DNA from: Clostridia bacterium
GTDB taxonomy: Bacteria > Bacillota > Clostridia > Oscillospirales > Acutalibacteraceae
DNA: 7,886 nt
Assembly: GCA_030536195.1 (NCBI GenBank)
Contig: JAUNQL010000045.1
Location: 1-7,886, forward strand
Direction of reading: 5' to 3'
Below the pieces are notes generated by a model. That model was given only the letters and a program-made list of their open reading frames with translations, was not told the origin of the DNA and made no database searches. Position numbers and translations under genes: made by a program. Position 1 is the first letter of the stretch; every line of letters starts with the position of its first letter. Below, piece after piece: positions 1 to 6,603 of this stretch.

Positions 1-854
1 CCTGCCATCTCATGGCGGTCATTACCATTGATAAGTACGAAGTAGTAAACAAGCCAAGCTGTCTTCTCTTTGAATGGGCTTGCCTTGAGGTCTGTATTGA
101 GTTCTACACTAGGCTTAAAGCCGCTTGCCTGAACCATACCTGTAATCTTGAGGTTCATATCAGGAACGTAGTTAACCATCAAGTTGTTGCCGTCCTCATC
201 AACTGCATCGTTGATACCCTCAACAAGTTCACAGCCCATTGCCTCAAGGAATGTCTTAGAATCAACAGCAAGGAACTCGCCCTCAAATGTATCAGCGCCA
301 CCGTTGTACTTGTGAGAAAGTGTCTGATATGTTGGATTCATCTTCATGAAGTCATCGATAGTGAGAGTTGACTCATTGCCATCAATAGTAACTTTTACTG
401 ACCAATCCTGTGCATCAGTAAGAAGATAGATATCTGTTACTTCCTTAGCCTTAGCAGAAGCTGTAACAGCGGTAAAAGTACCTTTATCTGCATCGTTCTT
501 GATTGGGTTGTATGTCTCACCATCAACCTTGTATATTGCTACAAAGATATCAGCAGCATCCTTGAAATACTGAGCAAAACCATCAGCAGACTTTGTAAAT
601 GCAGCCTTAACTGTGCTTACATCAGCAGAGTCAATGATTGCTGCAAGAGCCTTGCCGTAATAGGTATCTTCACCTATTGCTTTTGTCTCTGTCTTCTTCT
701 GGAAACTATCAATTGATACCTTTCCAACCTCTTTACCATCAAGGTAAACAGTAACCTGTCCTCTGTCCTCTGTGTCAGTTACAGGCAATTTTGCACATGC
801 TGCAAAAGAGAAGAGAAATACAAAACTTAATAATAATGCGAGTGCTCTTTTCAT
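1..854 (-). CDS. Lipoprotein of unrecognised family, C-terminus cut off by window edge
   Basis: The frame is open for 284 codons from the ATG at 854 to the left edge, with no stop, so the gene is partial. Residues 1-20 form a lipoprotein signal peptide (MKR, hydrophobic run, lipobox F-A-A-C) with Cys20 as the predicted lipidation site, so the protein should sit on the outer face of the membrane. Residues 21-32 are a short linker. The rest looks like a beta-rich ectodomain with two similar blocks: VTVYLDGKE followed by SIDSF near 34-51, and VKVTIDGNE followed by TIDDF near 153-169. DGFAQY is at 91-96. I do not recognise the family. Spacing and order recall sulfite-oxidase-like (Oxidored_molyb) folds, but I see no convincing cofactor site. 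The ribosome binding site GGAGGAA (861-867) lies 6 nt before the ATG and only 14 nt separate it from the upstream stop, so it belongs to the transporter operon. Reality of the gene is near certain; function is unknown. Confidence 0.88.
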   Translation of the reverse strand, partial: MKRALALLLSFVFLFSFAACAKLPVTDTEDRGQVTVYLDGKEVGKVSIDSFQKKTETKAIGEDTYYGKALAAIIDSADVSTVKAAFTKSADGFAQYFKDAADIFVAIYKVDGETYNPIKNDADKGTFTAVTASAKAKEVTDIYLLTDAQDWSVKVTIDGNESTLTIDDFMKMNPTYQTLSHKYNGGADTFEGEFLAVDSKTFLEAMGCELVEGINDAVDEDGNNLMVNYVPDMNLKITGMVQASGFKPSVELNTDLKASPFKEKTAWLVYYFVLINGNDRHEMA

Positions 855-868
855 TGCGCTTTCCTCCA

Positions 869-1711
869 TTATTTAATAATCTCTGATACTGATACGAAGA
901 AGATATCGTTCATCTTACCAGCGCCGCCTCTTGTGAGGAATGGAATGCTTACGTTAAGTCCGCCAGAACCGAGTGGACAAACAACTGTTTCAGCAAGAAC
1001 TGCTTGTCCGTCTTCCTCACCGCCGCTTGCTGGGCTCTCCTGTGAATCAATGTAGTTCCAGAAACCATCGAAGCAAACAAATCTGTAAACGAGGTCTAAG
1101 TCCCAACCAATTTCCTCAAAGATATCAACAAGCTTTAACTGATTCTTAGATGCATCCATACCTGCCCGTGGGAACATGAATACGTCTCCGCTTTCAGCGA
1201 TGATGTATTTTACATCCTTAACTTCAAGTGAACCTGCCTTAAGTGCGCCGTGGCTCAATGCGAGATATTCCTGACCGTTAAGGTCGCCCATCTCGTCATA
1301 CTCGCCAACATAAGCTTTTGCAAGGTCAGCTGCAGGCATTGAGTACTCGTTACCAGCATAGTCGATAACCTTTAAATCAGCAGTTGGCTTAGCGCTCCAA
1401 ATCTTGCTAAGTGCTTCAAGAGAATAAGCGTCAACTGTCTCACCAGCGATTGTCATCTCTGTTGATGTCAAAGGATCACCATAATCTGGGAATGGAACCT
1501 TATCATTGTCAGCGTTGAACTTGATATAGCCCTGGAAGAAAACAAGTTTAATACCATCATTAAATGTGTAGTTAGCTGATTTTGACTTCCATGTCTCTGA
1601 TGTTGTCTCCTCCTCTTGAGCATTTGCATCGTTGTTTGCTGGCTCTGAACCGCAAGCAGCAAAACAAGCAAGCATGCAAAGTGCGAGGAGAAGTGCAATT
1701 AGTCTTTTCAT
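869..1711 (-). CDS. Lipoprotein of unrecognised family, operon-linked to the importers
   Basis: The protein has 280 residues. I chose the ATG at 1711 over an upstream in-frame start at 1804 because it begins a clear lipoprotein signal peptide (MKRLIALLLA..., lipobox F-A-A-C, Cys20) and has AAAGGAAG (1719-1726) 7 nt upstream; the longer version would lie inside the preceding ATPase gene. After the lipid anchor comes an acidic, Asn/Glu/Thr-rich linker (21-41), then one soluble domain. Segments that stand out are IDYAGNEYSM (116-125), CFDGFWNYID (213-222) and a Gly-rich stretch near 248-266. Besides Cys20 there are two late cysteines in the mature part (213 and 245) that could form a disulfide. 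The gene starts 16 nt after the second ATPase stop. I do not recognise the family. The DGFxxY motif recurs in the next lipoprotein, suggesting a shared fold. A role as accessory ligand-capture or chelate-processing protein is inferred from position only. Confidence 0.9.
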   Translation of the reverse strand: MKRLIALLLALCMLACFAACGSEPANNDANAQEEETTSETWKSKSANYTFNDGIKLVFFQGYIKFNADNDKVPFPDYGDPLTSTEMTIAGETVDAYSLEALSKIWSAKPTADLKVIDYAGNEYSMPAADLAKAYVGEYDEMGDLNGQEYLALSHGALKAGSLEVKDVKYIIAESGDVFMFPRAGMDASKNQLKLVDIFEEIGWDLDLVYRFVCFDGFWNYIDSQESPASGGEEDGQAVLAETVVCPLGSGGLNVSIPFLTRGGAGKMNDIFFVSVSEIIK

Positions 1712-1727
1712 TTTAATTCTTCCTTTC

Positions 1728-2519
1728 TTAATCAAGGTCAGGGTCGCAGAACTTGGTTCTCTTGTCCCCTGATTGTCCCTCAAAAATGCGAACTGGTACG
1801 CCATAGGTCTTGGAGAGGTTTTCCTCTGTCATTACCTCATCGACTTTACCATCCGCAATAACTCCATCGTATCCCATCATTGCGACTCTGTCGCCAACGT
1901 GCCAAACATGGTTTGGGAAGTGGCTTGTCATAATGATGGTCATGCCAGACTCGGAGAGCTTTTTGACATTTCTCAAAACGAGCGCTTGGTTTTTGAAATC
2001 CAAGTGCGAAGTTGGTTCGTCAAAAAGCAATATGTCTGGCTGCTGGCAAAGCGTGCGTGCAATGAGCACGAGCTGACGCTCACCGCCAGAAATCTGTGTG
2101 TAGCTCTCGCCGGCGAGATGCGCGATACCGAGGTCTTCCATAATGCTGTAAGCAAGTTCGGTATCATTTTCATCCGGCGAGCCAAATAGGCCAAGGTGCG
2201 GTGTGCGTCCCATCCTTACAACCTCTATCGAGGTGTAAGGGAATGGAGCACTGTGCTCCTGGAAAACATAACCAAGGCGCTTTGCCTTTTCGCCTACATC
2301 GTACTCGGATACTTCCTTGCCCATGAGCTTGATACTGCCCGATGTCAATGGATTACCACCGCTGATGCAGTTAAGGAGTGTTGTCTTGCCACAACCGTTA
2401 GGTCCCAAAAGGGAGAGACATTCACCGCGTTTAACCTCAAGGTTTAAGTTTTCCCAAATTGGTTTCTTGCCATATGAGAAGGTGGCGTTTTCCACCTTTA
2501 CCATAATCTCGTCTGACAT
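1728..2519 (-). CDS. ABC transporter ATP-binding protein, FecE/FepC/BtuD type (cassette 2)
   Basis: This cytoplasmic ATPase subunit (263 aa, normal for the family) should power import through the adjacent permease. All nucleotide-binding motifs are intact: Walker A GPNGCGKTT (39-47), Q-loop Gln87 in YVFQEH, ABC signature SGGERQ (144-149), Walker B ILLFDE (163-168), D-loop HLD (172-174) and switch His200 in MTSH. The segment RMGRTPHLGLF (102-112) after the Q-loop is also present, as VLMGRAPKVGMF, in the cassette 1 ATPase. The start is the ATG at 2519, not the in-frame TTG at 2528, because AAAGGAGG (2529-2536) is 9 nt from the ATG but directly abuts the TTG. The ATG overlaps the permease stop by one base (TAATG), indicating translational coupling. 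The substrate cannot be told from the ATPase. Confidence 0.96.
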   Translation of the reverse strand: MSDEIMVKVENATFSYGKKPIWENLNLEVKRGECLSLLGPNGCGKTTLLNCISGGNPLTSGSIKLMGKEVSEYDVGEKAKRLGYVFQEHSAPFPYTSIEVVRMGRTPHLGLFGSPDENDTELAYSIMEDLGIAHLAGESYTQISGGERQLVLIARTLCQQPDILLFDEPTSHLDFKNQALVLRNVKKLSESGMTIIMTSHFPNHVWHVGDRVAMMGYDGVIADGKVDEVMTEENLSKTYGVPVRIFEGQSGDKRTKFCDPDLD

Positions 2520-3583
2520 TATACCCAACCTCCTTTCGTCTTACGAAGAAGGTAAGCAAATACAGGTGCACCAACAACCGATGTCAAAATACCAATTGGT
2601 ATCTCGGTAATCGAAACCATTCTACAGATGTTATCAATGATGATAATGTAGGATGCTCCGACAAGTATTGTTGCAGGAATCAGTGCCCTGTGGTTAGGTC
2701 CAACTATCATTCGACAGAAGTGAGGAATAACCTGTCCAACCCAACCAATAATTCCACAGAGGGAAACTGTAAGTGAAGAAATGAGAGTCGTTGTAATAAT
2801 AATGATTCTCTTAATCCTCTCTGTGTTAACACCAAGGGACTCCGCTTCACGCTCGCCCATTGAGAGAACGTTGAGTCTCCATCTAACTGAATAGAGAACT
2901 GCCATTGCAATTATCATTGGGATGGCAGAAGGTGCCAAATCCTCAAGACCAACTTTACCGATACTTCCCATAAGCCAGAAAGTAATCGCTGGAAGTTTGT
3001 CCTCATCGTCAGCAGCAAATTTTACAAGCGATACCATCGCCTGGAAGAATGCCGAAACAACCATACCGGAAAGGACAAGCATCAAAATTGGCGTTGTCTT
3101 GTAAAGGTGTGCCATAGCGTATGTAATAGCAACAGCGATTATACCCATTACAAAAGCCGCAATCTGTACAAGCCATGTTGGCCAAGAAAGGAGAAGGCCT
3201 AATGCCGCGCCAAAACTTGCACCAGCTGATACGCCAAGTACATATGGACTAACAAGTGGATTCTGGAACATGCCCTGGAAAACTGCACCAGACATTGAAA
3301 GTCCAGCACCAACAAGTGCTGCCATAACCGCACGAGGAAAACGTACCCTGATTACAACTGTCTCCGCTGCGGCCTCCCATGTCTGTGGAAAATTAATACC
3401 CGGAAGTTGGTTTAAAAGTATTTTGGCAACGTCGCCTGGGTTGATCATGTATCTGCCAAGGAAGAGAGATACAAAGAAAAGTGCGAATGGCATTATACCC
3501 ATTATCGCCCATACAACTGGCGACGTTTTCTTTTCTAGATTGTTTAAATCAACTTGAGTTGATACTTCTTTTTCTTTAGTCAA
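2519..3583 (-). CDS. FecCD/BtuC-type ABC transporter permease (cassette 2)
   Basis: This is an integral membrane permease of 354 residues from the FecCD family, whose members usually have about 330 residues and around ten membrane helices and work as dimers. The first 20 residues are polar and cytoplasmic, followed by a hydrophobic helix at 23-42. Family hallmarks are visible: VRFPRAV (80-86), GAVFQGMFQNPLVSPYVLG (99-117), LVLSGMVV (169-176), LPAITFWLMGS (197-207), the coupling region LSMGEREAESLG (240-251) that contacts the ATPase, GIIGWVGQVIPHFCRMIVG (277-295), and IPIGILTSVVGAP (328-340). The start codon is TTG at 3583, preceded at 7 nt by AGAGGA (3591-3596) that overlaps the stop of the binding-protein gene; the next in-frame Met (residue 28) falls inside the first membrane helix. 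It forms an importer with the genes on either side. Family members carry siderophores, heme or cobalamin; the ligand here is unknown. Confidence 0.96.
   Translation of the reverse strand: MTKEKEVSTQVDLNNLEKKTSPVVWAIMGIMPFALFFVSLFLGRYMINPGDVAKILLNQLPGINFPQTWEAAAETVVIRVRFPRAVMAALVGAGLSMSGAVFQGMFQNPLVSPYVLGVSAGASFGAALGLLLSWPTWLVQIAAFVMGIIAVAITYAMAHLYKTTPILMLVLSGMVVSAFFQAMVSLVKFAADDEDKLPAITFWLMGSIGKVGLEDLAPSAIPMIIAMAVLYSVRWRLNVLSMGEREAESLGVNTERIKRIIIITTTLISSLTVSLCGIIGWVGQVIPHFCRMIVGPNHRALIPATILVGASYIIIIDNICRMVSITEIPIGILTSVVGAPVFAYLLRKTKGGWV
2529..2536 (-). promoter_or_regulatory. Ribosome binding site deciding the cassette 2 ATPase start
   Basis: AAAGGAGG on the minus strand is a near-perfect Shine-Dalgarno sequence. 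It sits 9 nt before the ATG at 2519 and 0 nt before the alternative TTG at 2528, so it fixes the ATG as start. It lies inside the last codons of the permease gene. Confidence 0.85.
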
Positions 3584-3590
3584 TTTACTA

Positions 3591-3596
3591 TCCTCT
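3591..3596 (-). promoter_or_regulatory. Ribosome binding site supporting a TTG start for permease 2
   Basis: AGAGGA lies 7 nt upstream of the TTG at 3583 and overlaps by one base the TAA stop (3596-3598) of the preceding binding-protein gene. No ATG at a sensible distance competes with it, so TTG is the likely initiator and translation is probably coupled to the upstream gene. Confidence 0.7.
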
Positions 3597-4750
3597 TAAT
3601 CCGCAGAATCTTTGCCTGATGAATAGTACCAACCATCAAGGATGTGTTGAGCGTCCTCATCAGAAAGATCAAACTTGTAAAATTCCTTATAGTAATTCTT
3701 AAGCTCATCAAGCATTGAAATATCAGAGAACAAATCTGGCTGGATAATTGTTGCAAGCCAAAGGGTCATAAGAGCTGTTGTTGAGCCCTTATCAAGGAAG
3801 AATACGCCTGCAGGTATTCTGTGAAGATCGTTATTCTTAACTGCTGTGAGATCCTGGAACTTTGAGTCAAGCATAACGCTTACGATAACGCCATCAGGGT
3901 TATTGCCGTGGTTATCAACAAGGATGTACTGTGGATCCCATTCAATAAGCTGCTCAGCAGTAACCTCTGGGAAGTTAGAACCGATTGTAGGACCGAGGAG
4001 CTTACCACCAGCAAGTCTAACCTCATACGCTCTGTTTGTAATAACGTATGATGAGAGCACGTTCTCGCCCCAAGTGTTGCCCCAATAAACTGTAGGAAGG
4101 TCCTCTTCCTTTAAGTCCTTGGTTCTCTCATAGAGCATATCGATGATGCCGTTGGTGTACTCTTTCCACTTTTCATAAATTTCAAGTGATTCACCGCCAA
4201 CTGCCTCAGCGACAACTCTCATACTAGTTACGCTTCTCTCCTTGTATGTCTCAATGCTCATACCGAGACAAGTCTCAAGGTCAGCAATATCAGAAGTTGA
4301 AAGGACAGGAACAACTGCAGAGATGCCTGCATTGTCAAACTTTTTAACCTCAACCTCATTGTTGTAATAAAGAGCAAGGTCAATTCCACGCTGGAGATAG
4401 TCCTCAATGTTTACTTCCGCATTTGGACTGATGTTGTTAAATCCATCGATTTTTGCAACGTCTGGATAAACAAGAAGTGCAGCTGGATAATTAGAAGTCT
4501 GTGGTTTCTTGGTAAGCACTACTCTGTCTGCTGCGCCAAGGCAGAGACACATCTCAAATGTAGGACCATTCATTGCTGCTATCTTCTGTGGGTTATCTGG
4601 TACCTCTACTGTACGACCCATTGAGTCAACTACAAGATGATAACCATCACGTGCCTTTGTTGGAGTGCTGTTACCAGTTCCACATGCACAGAAAGAGAAA
4701 GCAATAACAAATGTCATAAGGAGTGCTACTACTCTTCTAAAAGTTTTCAT
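3596..4750 (-). CDS. Metal-chelate/tetrapyrrole ABC transporter substrate-binding lipoprotein (cassette 2)
   Basis: The product has 384 residues and fits the periplasmic-binding-protein class III fold (Peripla_BP_2, FecB/BtuF/TroA-like). A signal peptide ends at a C-A-C lipobox with Cys23 as the likely lipidation site; the -3 residue is Phe rather than Leu. The N-lobe starts with VVDSMGRTVEVP (about 40-51), the usual opening of this family, and residues around 86-92 to 130 give the repeated beta-alpha pattern. The second lobe contains PEVTAEQLIEWDPQYILVD, typical of the family, and LHRIPAGVFFLDKGSTT, which lines the ligand side in homologues. The C-terminal tail ends in a Tyr/Asp-rich helix with DEDAQHILDG. 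The gene starts 36 nt after the cassette 1 ATPase stop, with a modest AAAGG upstream of the ATG. It delivers ligand to the permease just downstream. It differs strongly from the cassette 1 binding protein, so a different ligand is likely. Confidence 0.93.
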   Translation of the reverse strand: MKTFRRVVALLMTFVIAFSFCACGTGNSTPTKARDGYHLVVDSMGRTVEVPDNPQKIAAMNGPTFEMCLCLGAADRVVLTKKPQTSNYPAALLVYPDVAKIDGFNNISPNAEVNIEDYLQRGIDLALYYNNEVEVKKFDNAGISAVVPVLSTSDIADLETCLGMSIETYKERSVTSMRVVAEAVGGESLEIYEKWKEYTNGIIDMLYERTKDLKEEDLPTVYWGNTWGENVLSSYVITNRAYEVRLAGGKLLGPTIGSNFPEVTAEQLIEWDPQYILVDNHGNNPDGVIVSVMLDSKFQDLTAVKNNDLHRIPAGVFFLDKGSTTALMTLWLATIIQPDLFSDISMLDELKNYYKEFYKFDLSDEDAQHILDGWYYSSGKDSAD

Positions 4751-4786
4751 TCTCTCACGCCTTTCAAATCATCTTCTCAAAATTTA

Positions 4787-5566
4787 TTAAAGATTTGGTG
4801 GAATACAAACGAGTCGTCCAGCCTCATCAAAATATGAAAGTTTAAGTTTGGTATCATAGACACTTTTCAAAGTGCTCTCAGTTATTATCTCCTCAGCTGG
4901 ACCAACGGTAAGTTTTCCCTTCTTATCAAGAATTGCCGTTGTGCCACCAAGCATGATTGCATGGTCAGGGTTATGTGTTGTCATGATGACTGCATATCCC
5001 TTTTCTGAGAGGTGCTTGATTGTCCTAAGCGTCTTAATTTGGTTACCAAAGTCAAGGTGCGCCGTTGGCTCATCGAAAAGGATTGCCTTTGGTTCCTGTA
5101 CGAGAGCCCTTGCAATTGTTGCCTGCTGACGCTCACCACCTGATATCTCGGTATATGGTTTGTCAGCGAGCTTTGCAATGCCGACTTCCTCTAATACCTG
5201 TTCAACCAATTTAAAGTCCTCTGCCTTTGGCTTTTCGAACATGCCAACTTTTGGCGCACGACCCATTAAAACGAAGTTGAACACTGTATAGCTGAATGCT
5301 GGCGTATGTGTCTGTGGCACATAACTGAGAATCGAAGCCACTTCCTTTGGCTTCATTTTCTTGGTGTCCTTGCCACAGAGGAGTATCTCGCCAGAGTCAG
5401 GGGTTAGAAGTGTTGCGATAAGGTTGAGTAATGTACTCTTGCCCGCTCCGTTTGGGCCAAGGATTGACATTACTTCTCCCTCTTTTAGTGAAAGGGATAC
5501 ATCGTTTAGTATCTGCCTTCCATTTTTTGTATATGCGAAATTTATATTCTTTGCTTCTACTATCAT
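4787..5566 (-). CDS. ABC transporter ATP-binding protein, FecE/FepC/BtuD type (cassette 1)
   Basis: This 259-residue ATPase subunit carries every catalytic motif: Walker A GPNGAGKST (37-45), Q-loop Gln85 in YVPQTH, signature SGGERQQ (142-148), Walker B AILFDE (161-166), D-loop HLD (170-172) and switch His198 in MTTH. It is clearly homologous to the second ATPase, down to the shared MGRxPxxGxF segment (101-110), but has diverged throughout, so the two are not a recent copy. The ATG at 5566 overlaps the permease stop in an ATGA arrangement (4-nt overlap), and GGAAG sits 8 nt upstream, indicating coupled translation. It should pair with permease 1; exchange with permease 2 is possible in principle but not shown by sequence. 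Confidence 0.96.
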   Translation of the reverse strand: MIVEAKNINFAYTKNGRQILNDVSLSLKEGEVMSILGPNGAGKSTLLNLIATLLTPDSGEILLCGKDTKKMKPKEVASILSYVPQTHTPAFSYTVFNFVLMGRAPKVGMFEKPKAEDFKLVEQVLEEVGIAKLADKPYTEISGGERQQATIARALVQEPKAILFDEPTAHLDFGNQIKTLRTIKHLSEKGYAVIMTTHNPDHAIMLGGTTAILDKKGKLTVGPAEEIITESTLKSVYDTKLKLSYFDEAGRLVCIPPNL

Positions 5567-6603
5567 GACAATGTCTTCCTTTGCCTATAGAGTAGAATTG
5601 CATAGAACGGAGCACCAATAAGTCCAGTTAAAATACTTACTGGCATTTCTGAAATACTGATTGTTCTTGTCACTGTATCAACAATGAGTAGGAAGATGCC
5701 ACCCATAAGTCCTGCTGCTGGAATAAGTTTGGTGTTGTTTGGACCAACAATCATTCGAGCAAAGTGTGGGATTACAAGACCAATCCAACCAATGGTACCA
5801 GAGATACAAACAGATGCTGCTGTCATAAGTGTTGCACAAGCGATTGCAACGTTTCTTATTACAACGATATTTGCGCCAAGTGTCTTGGCCTCTGACTCAC
5901 CCATTGACAGGATATCTATCCACCAAGAGATGGCCATCAATATAACAGCAGGTATTACCATTGCCAAGATGACACTCTTTATCTCATCGAAAGTTACATA
6001 TGAGAAACTACCCATTGTCCAATATGTGATGGCTGCAAGTTCTGTCTCAGGATCCGCAACATACTTTAAGAAACCCAAGATGGAACTCATCGCGCCACCA
6101 ACAATTACACCCGAAAGTACAAGCATAATATTGGAGTCACTTCGCATTATCGCCGGGATAGATACCGTGAGCAACACAGCAAGAATACCACCTGCAAAAG
6201 CAAAGCCCGAAAGAGCGAGACCAGAGAATCCCAAAAGTATTGCCACAGCAGCACCGATGCAGGCACCGCTTGAAACACCAAGGAAGTCAGGTGATACCAA
6301 TGGGTTCTTAAAGATACCTTGGTATGTAACACCGCTCATCGCAAGCATCATTCCACAGAGTACACTTGAAACAACACGTGGAATACGAAGTCCCATTATC
6401 ACGTTTCGTGTCATCTTGGAATAAGAACCAACTTTTCCAAATATCTCGCAGTAGAGAACCTCTACACACTCTTTTGGTGTTGTTGGATACTTACCTACGC
6501 ACAGAGCGATAATAATGCAAGCAGCAAGTATTATTATTAAGAGAATATCAAATCCTATTGCGTAAAAGTTTTTTCTTTTACTGTTCTTAGAAAGAGTATC
6601 CAA
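5563..6603 (-). CDS. FecCD/BtuC-type ABC transporter permease (cassette 1)
   Basis: This is a polytopic membrane protein of 346 residues. A short basic N-terminus (NSKRKN, 7-12) precedes the first hydrophobic helix (about 16-36). Family hallmarks are GLRIPRVV (71-78), GVTYQGIFKNPLVSPDFLG (91-109), LVLSGVIVGG (161-170), LAAITYWTMGS (189-199), the ATPase-contact loop LSMGESEAKTLG (232-243), GTIGWIGLVIPHFARMIVG (269-287) and MPVSILTGLIGAP (320-332). The order matches permease 2 throughout, so the two are paralogues. The start is a TTG at 6603 with AGGAGA (6609-6614) 5 nt upstream; the coding sequence overlaps the end of the binding-protein gene by 17 nt. The ribosome binding site therefore lies within the upstream coding sequence, suggesting coupling. 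The substrate is unknown; iron-siderophore, heme and corrinoid carriers all share this family. Confidence 0.96.
   Translation of the reverse strand: MDTLSKNSKRKNFYAIGFDILLIIILAACIIIALCVGKYPTTPKECVEVLYCEIFGKVGSYSKMTRNVIMGLRIPRVVSSVLCGMMLAMSGVTYQGIFKNPLVSPDFLGVSSGACIGAAVAILLGFSGLALSGFAFAGGILAVLLTVSIPAIMRSDSNIMLVLSGVIVGGAMSSILGFLKYVADPETELAAITYWTMGSFSYVTFDEIKSVILAMVIPAVILMAISWWIDILSMGESEAKTLGANIVVIRNVAIACATLMTAASVCISGTIGWIGLVIPHFARMIVGPNNTKLIPAAGLMGGIFLLIVDTVTRTISISEMPVSILTGLIGAPFYAILLYRQRKTLS

Noticed and set aside
12..371. 119-codon open frame on the plus strand
   Set aside because: It lies antisense to the partial lipoprotein gene, which has a ribosome binding site, signal peptide and uninterrupted frame; the plus-strand frame has none of these.
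1712..1804. N-terminal extension of the 280-residue lipoprotein from 1804
   Set aside because: It overlaps the ATPase coding sequence and precedes a complete signal peptide; the ATG at 1711 has a well placed ribosome binding site.
4751..4786. Possible separate promoter or terminator between the two cassettes
   Set aside because: The 36-nt gap holds only a ribosome-binding-site-like AAAGG and no hairpin with a U-tract or clear -35/-10 pair, so read-through is the simpler view.
5684..6424. 246-codon open frame on the plus strand
   Set aside because: It is antisense to permease 1, has low-complexity Ile/Ala/Pro/Ser composition typical of a reverse-strand shadow, and lacks a family signature.
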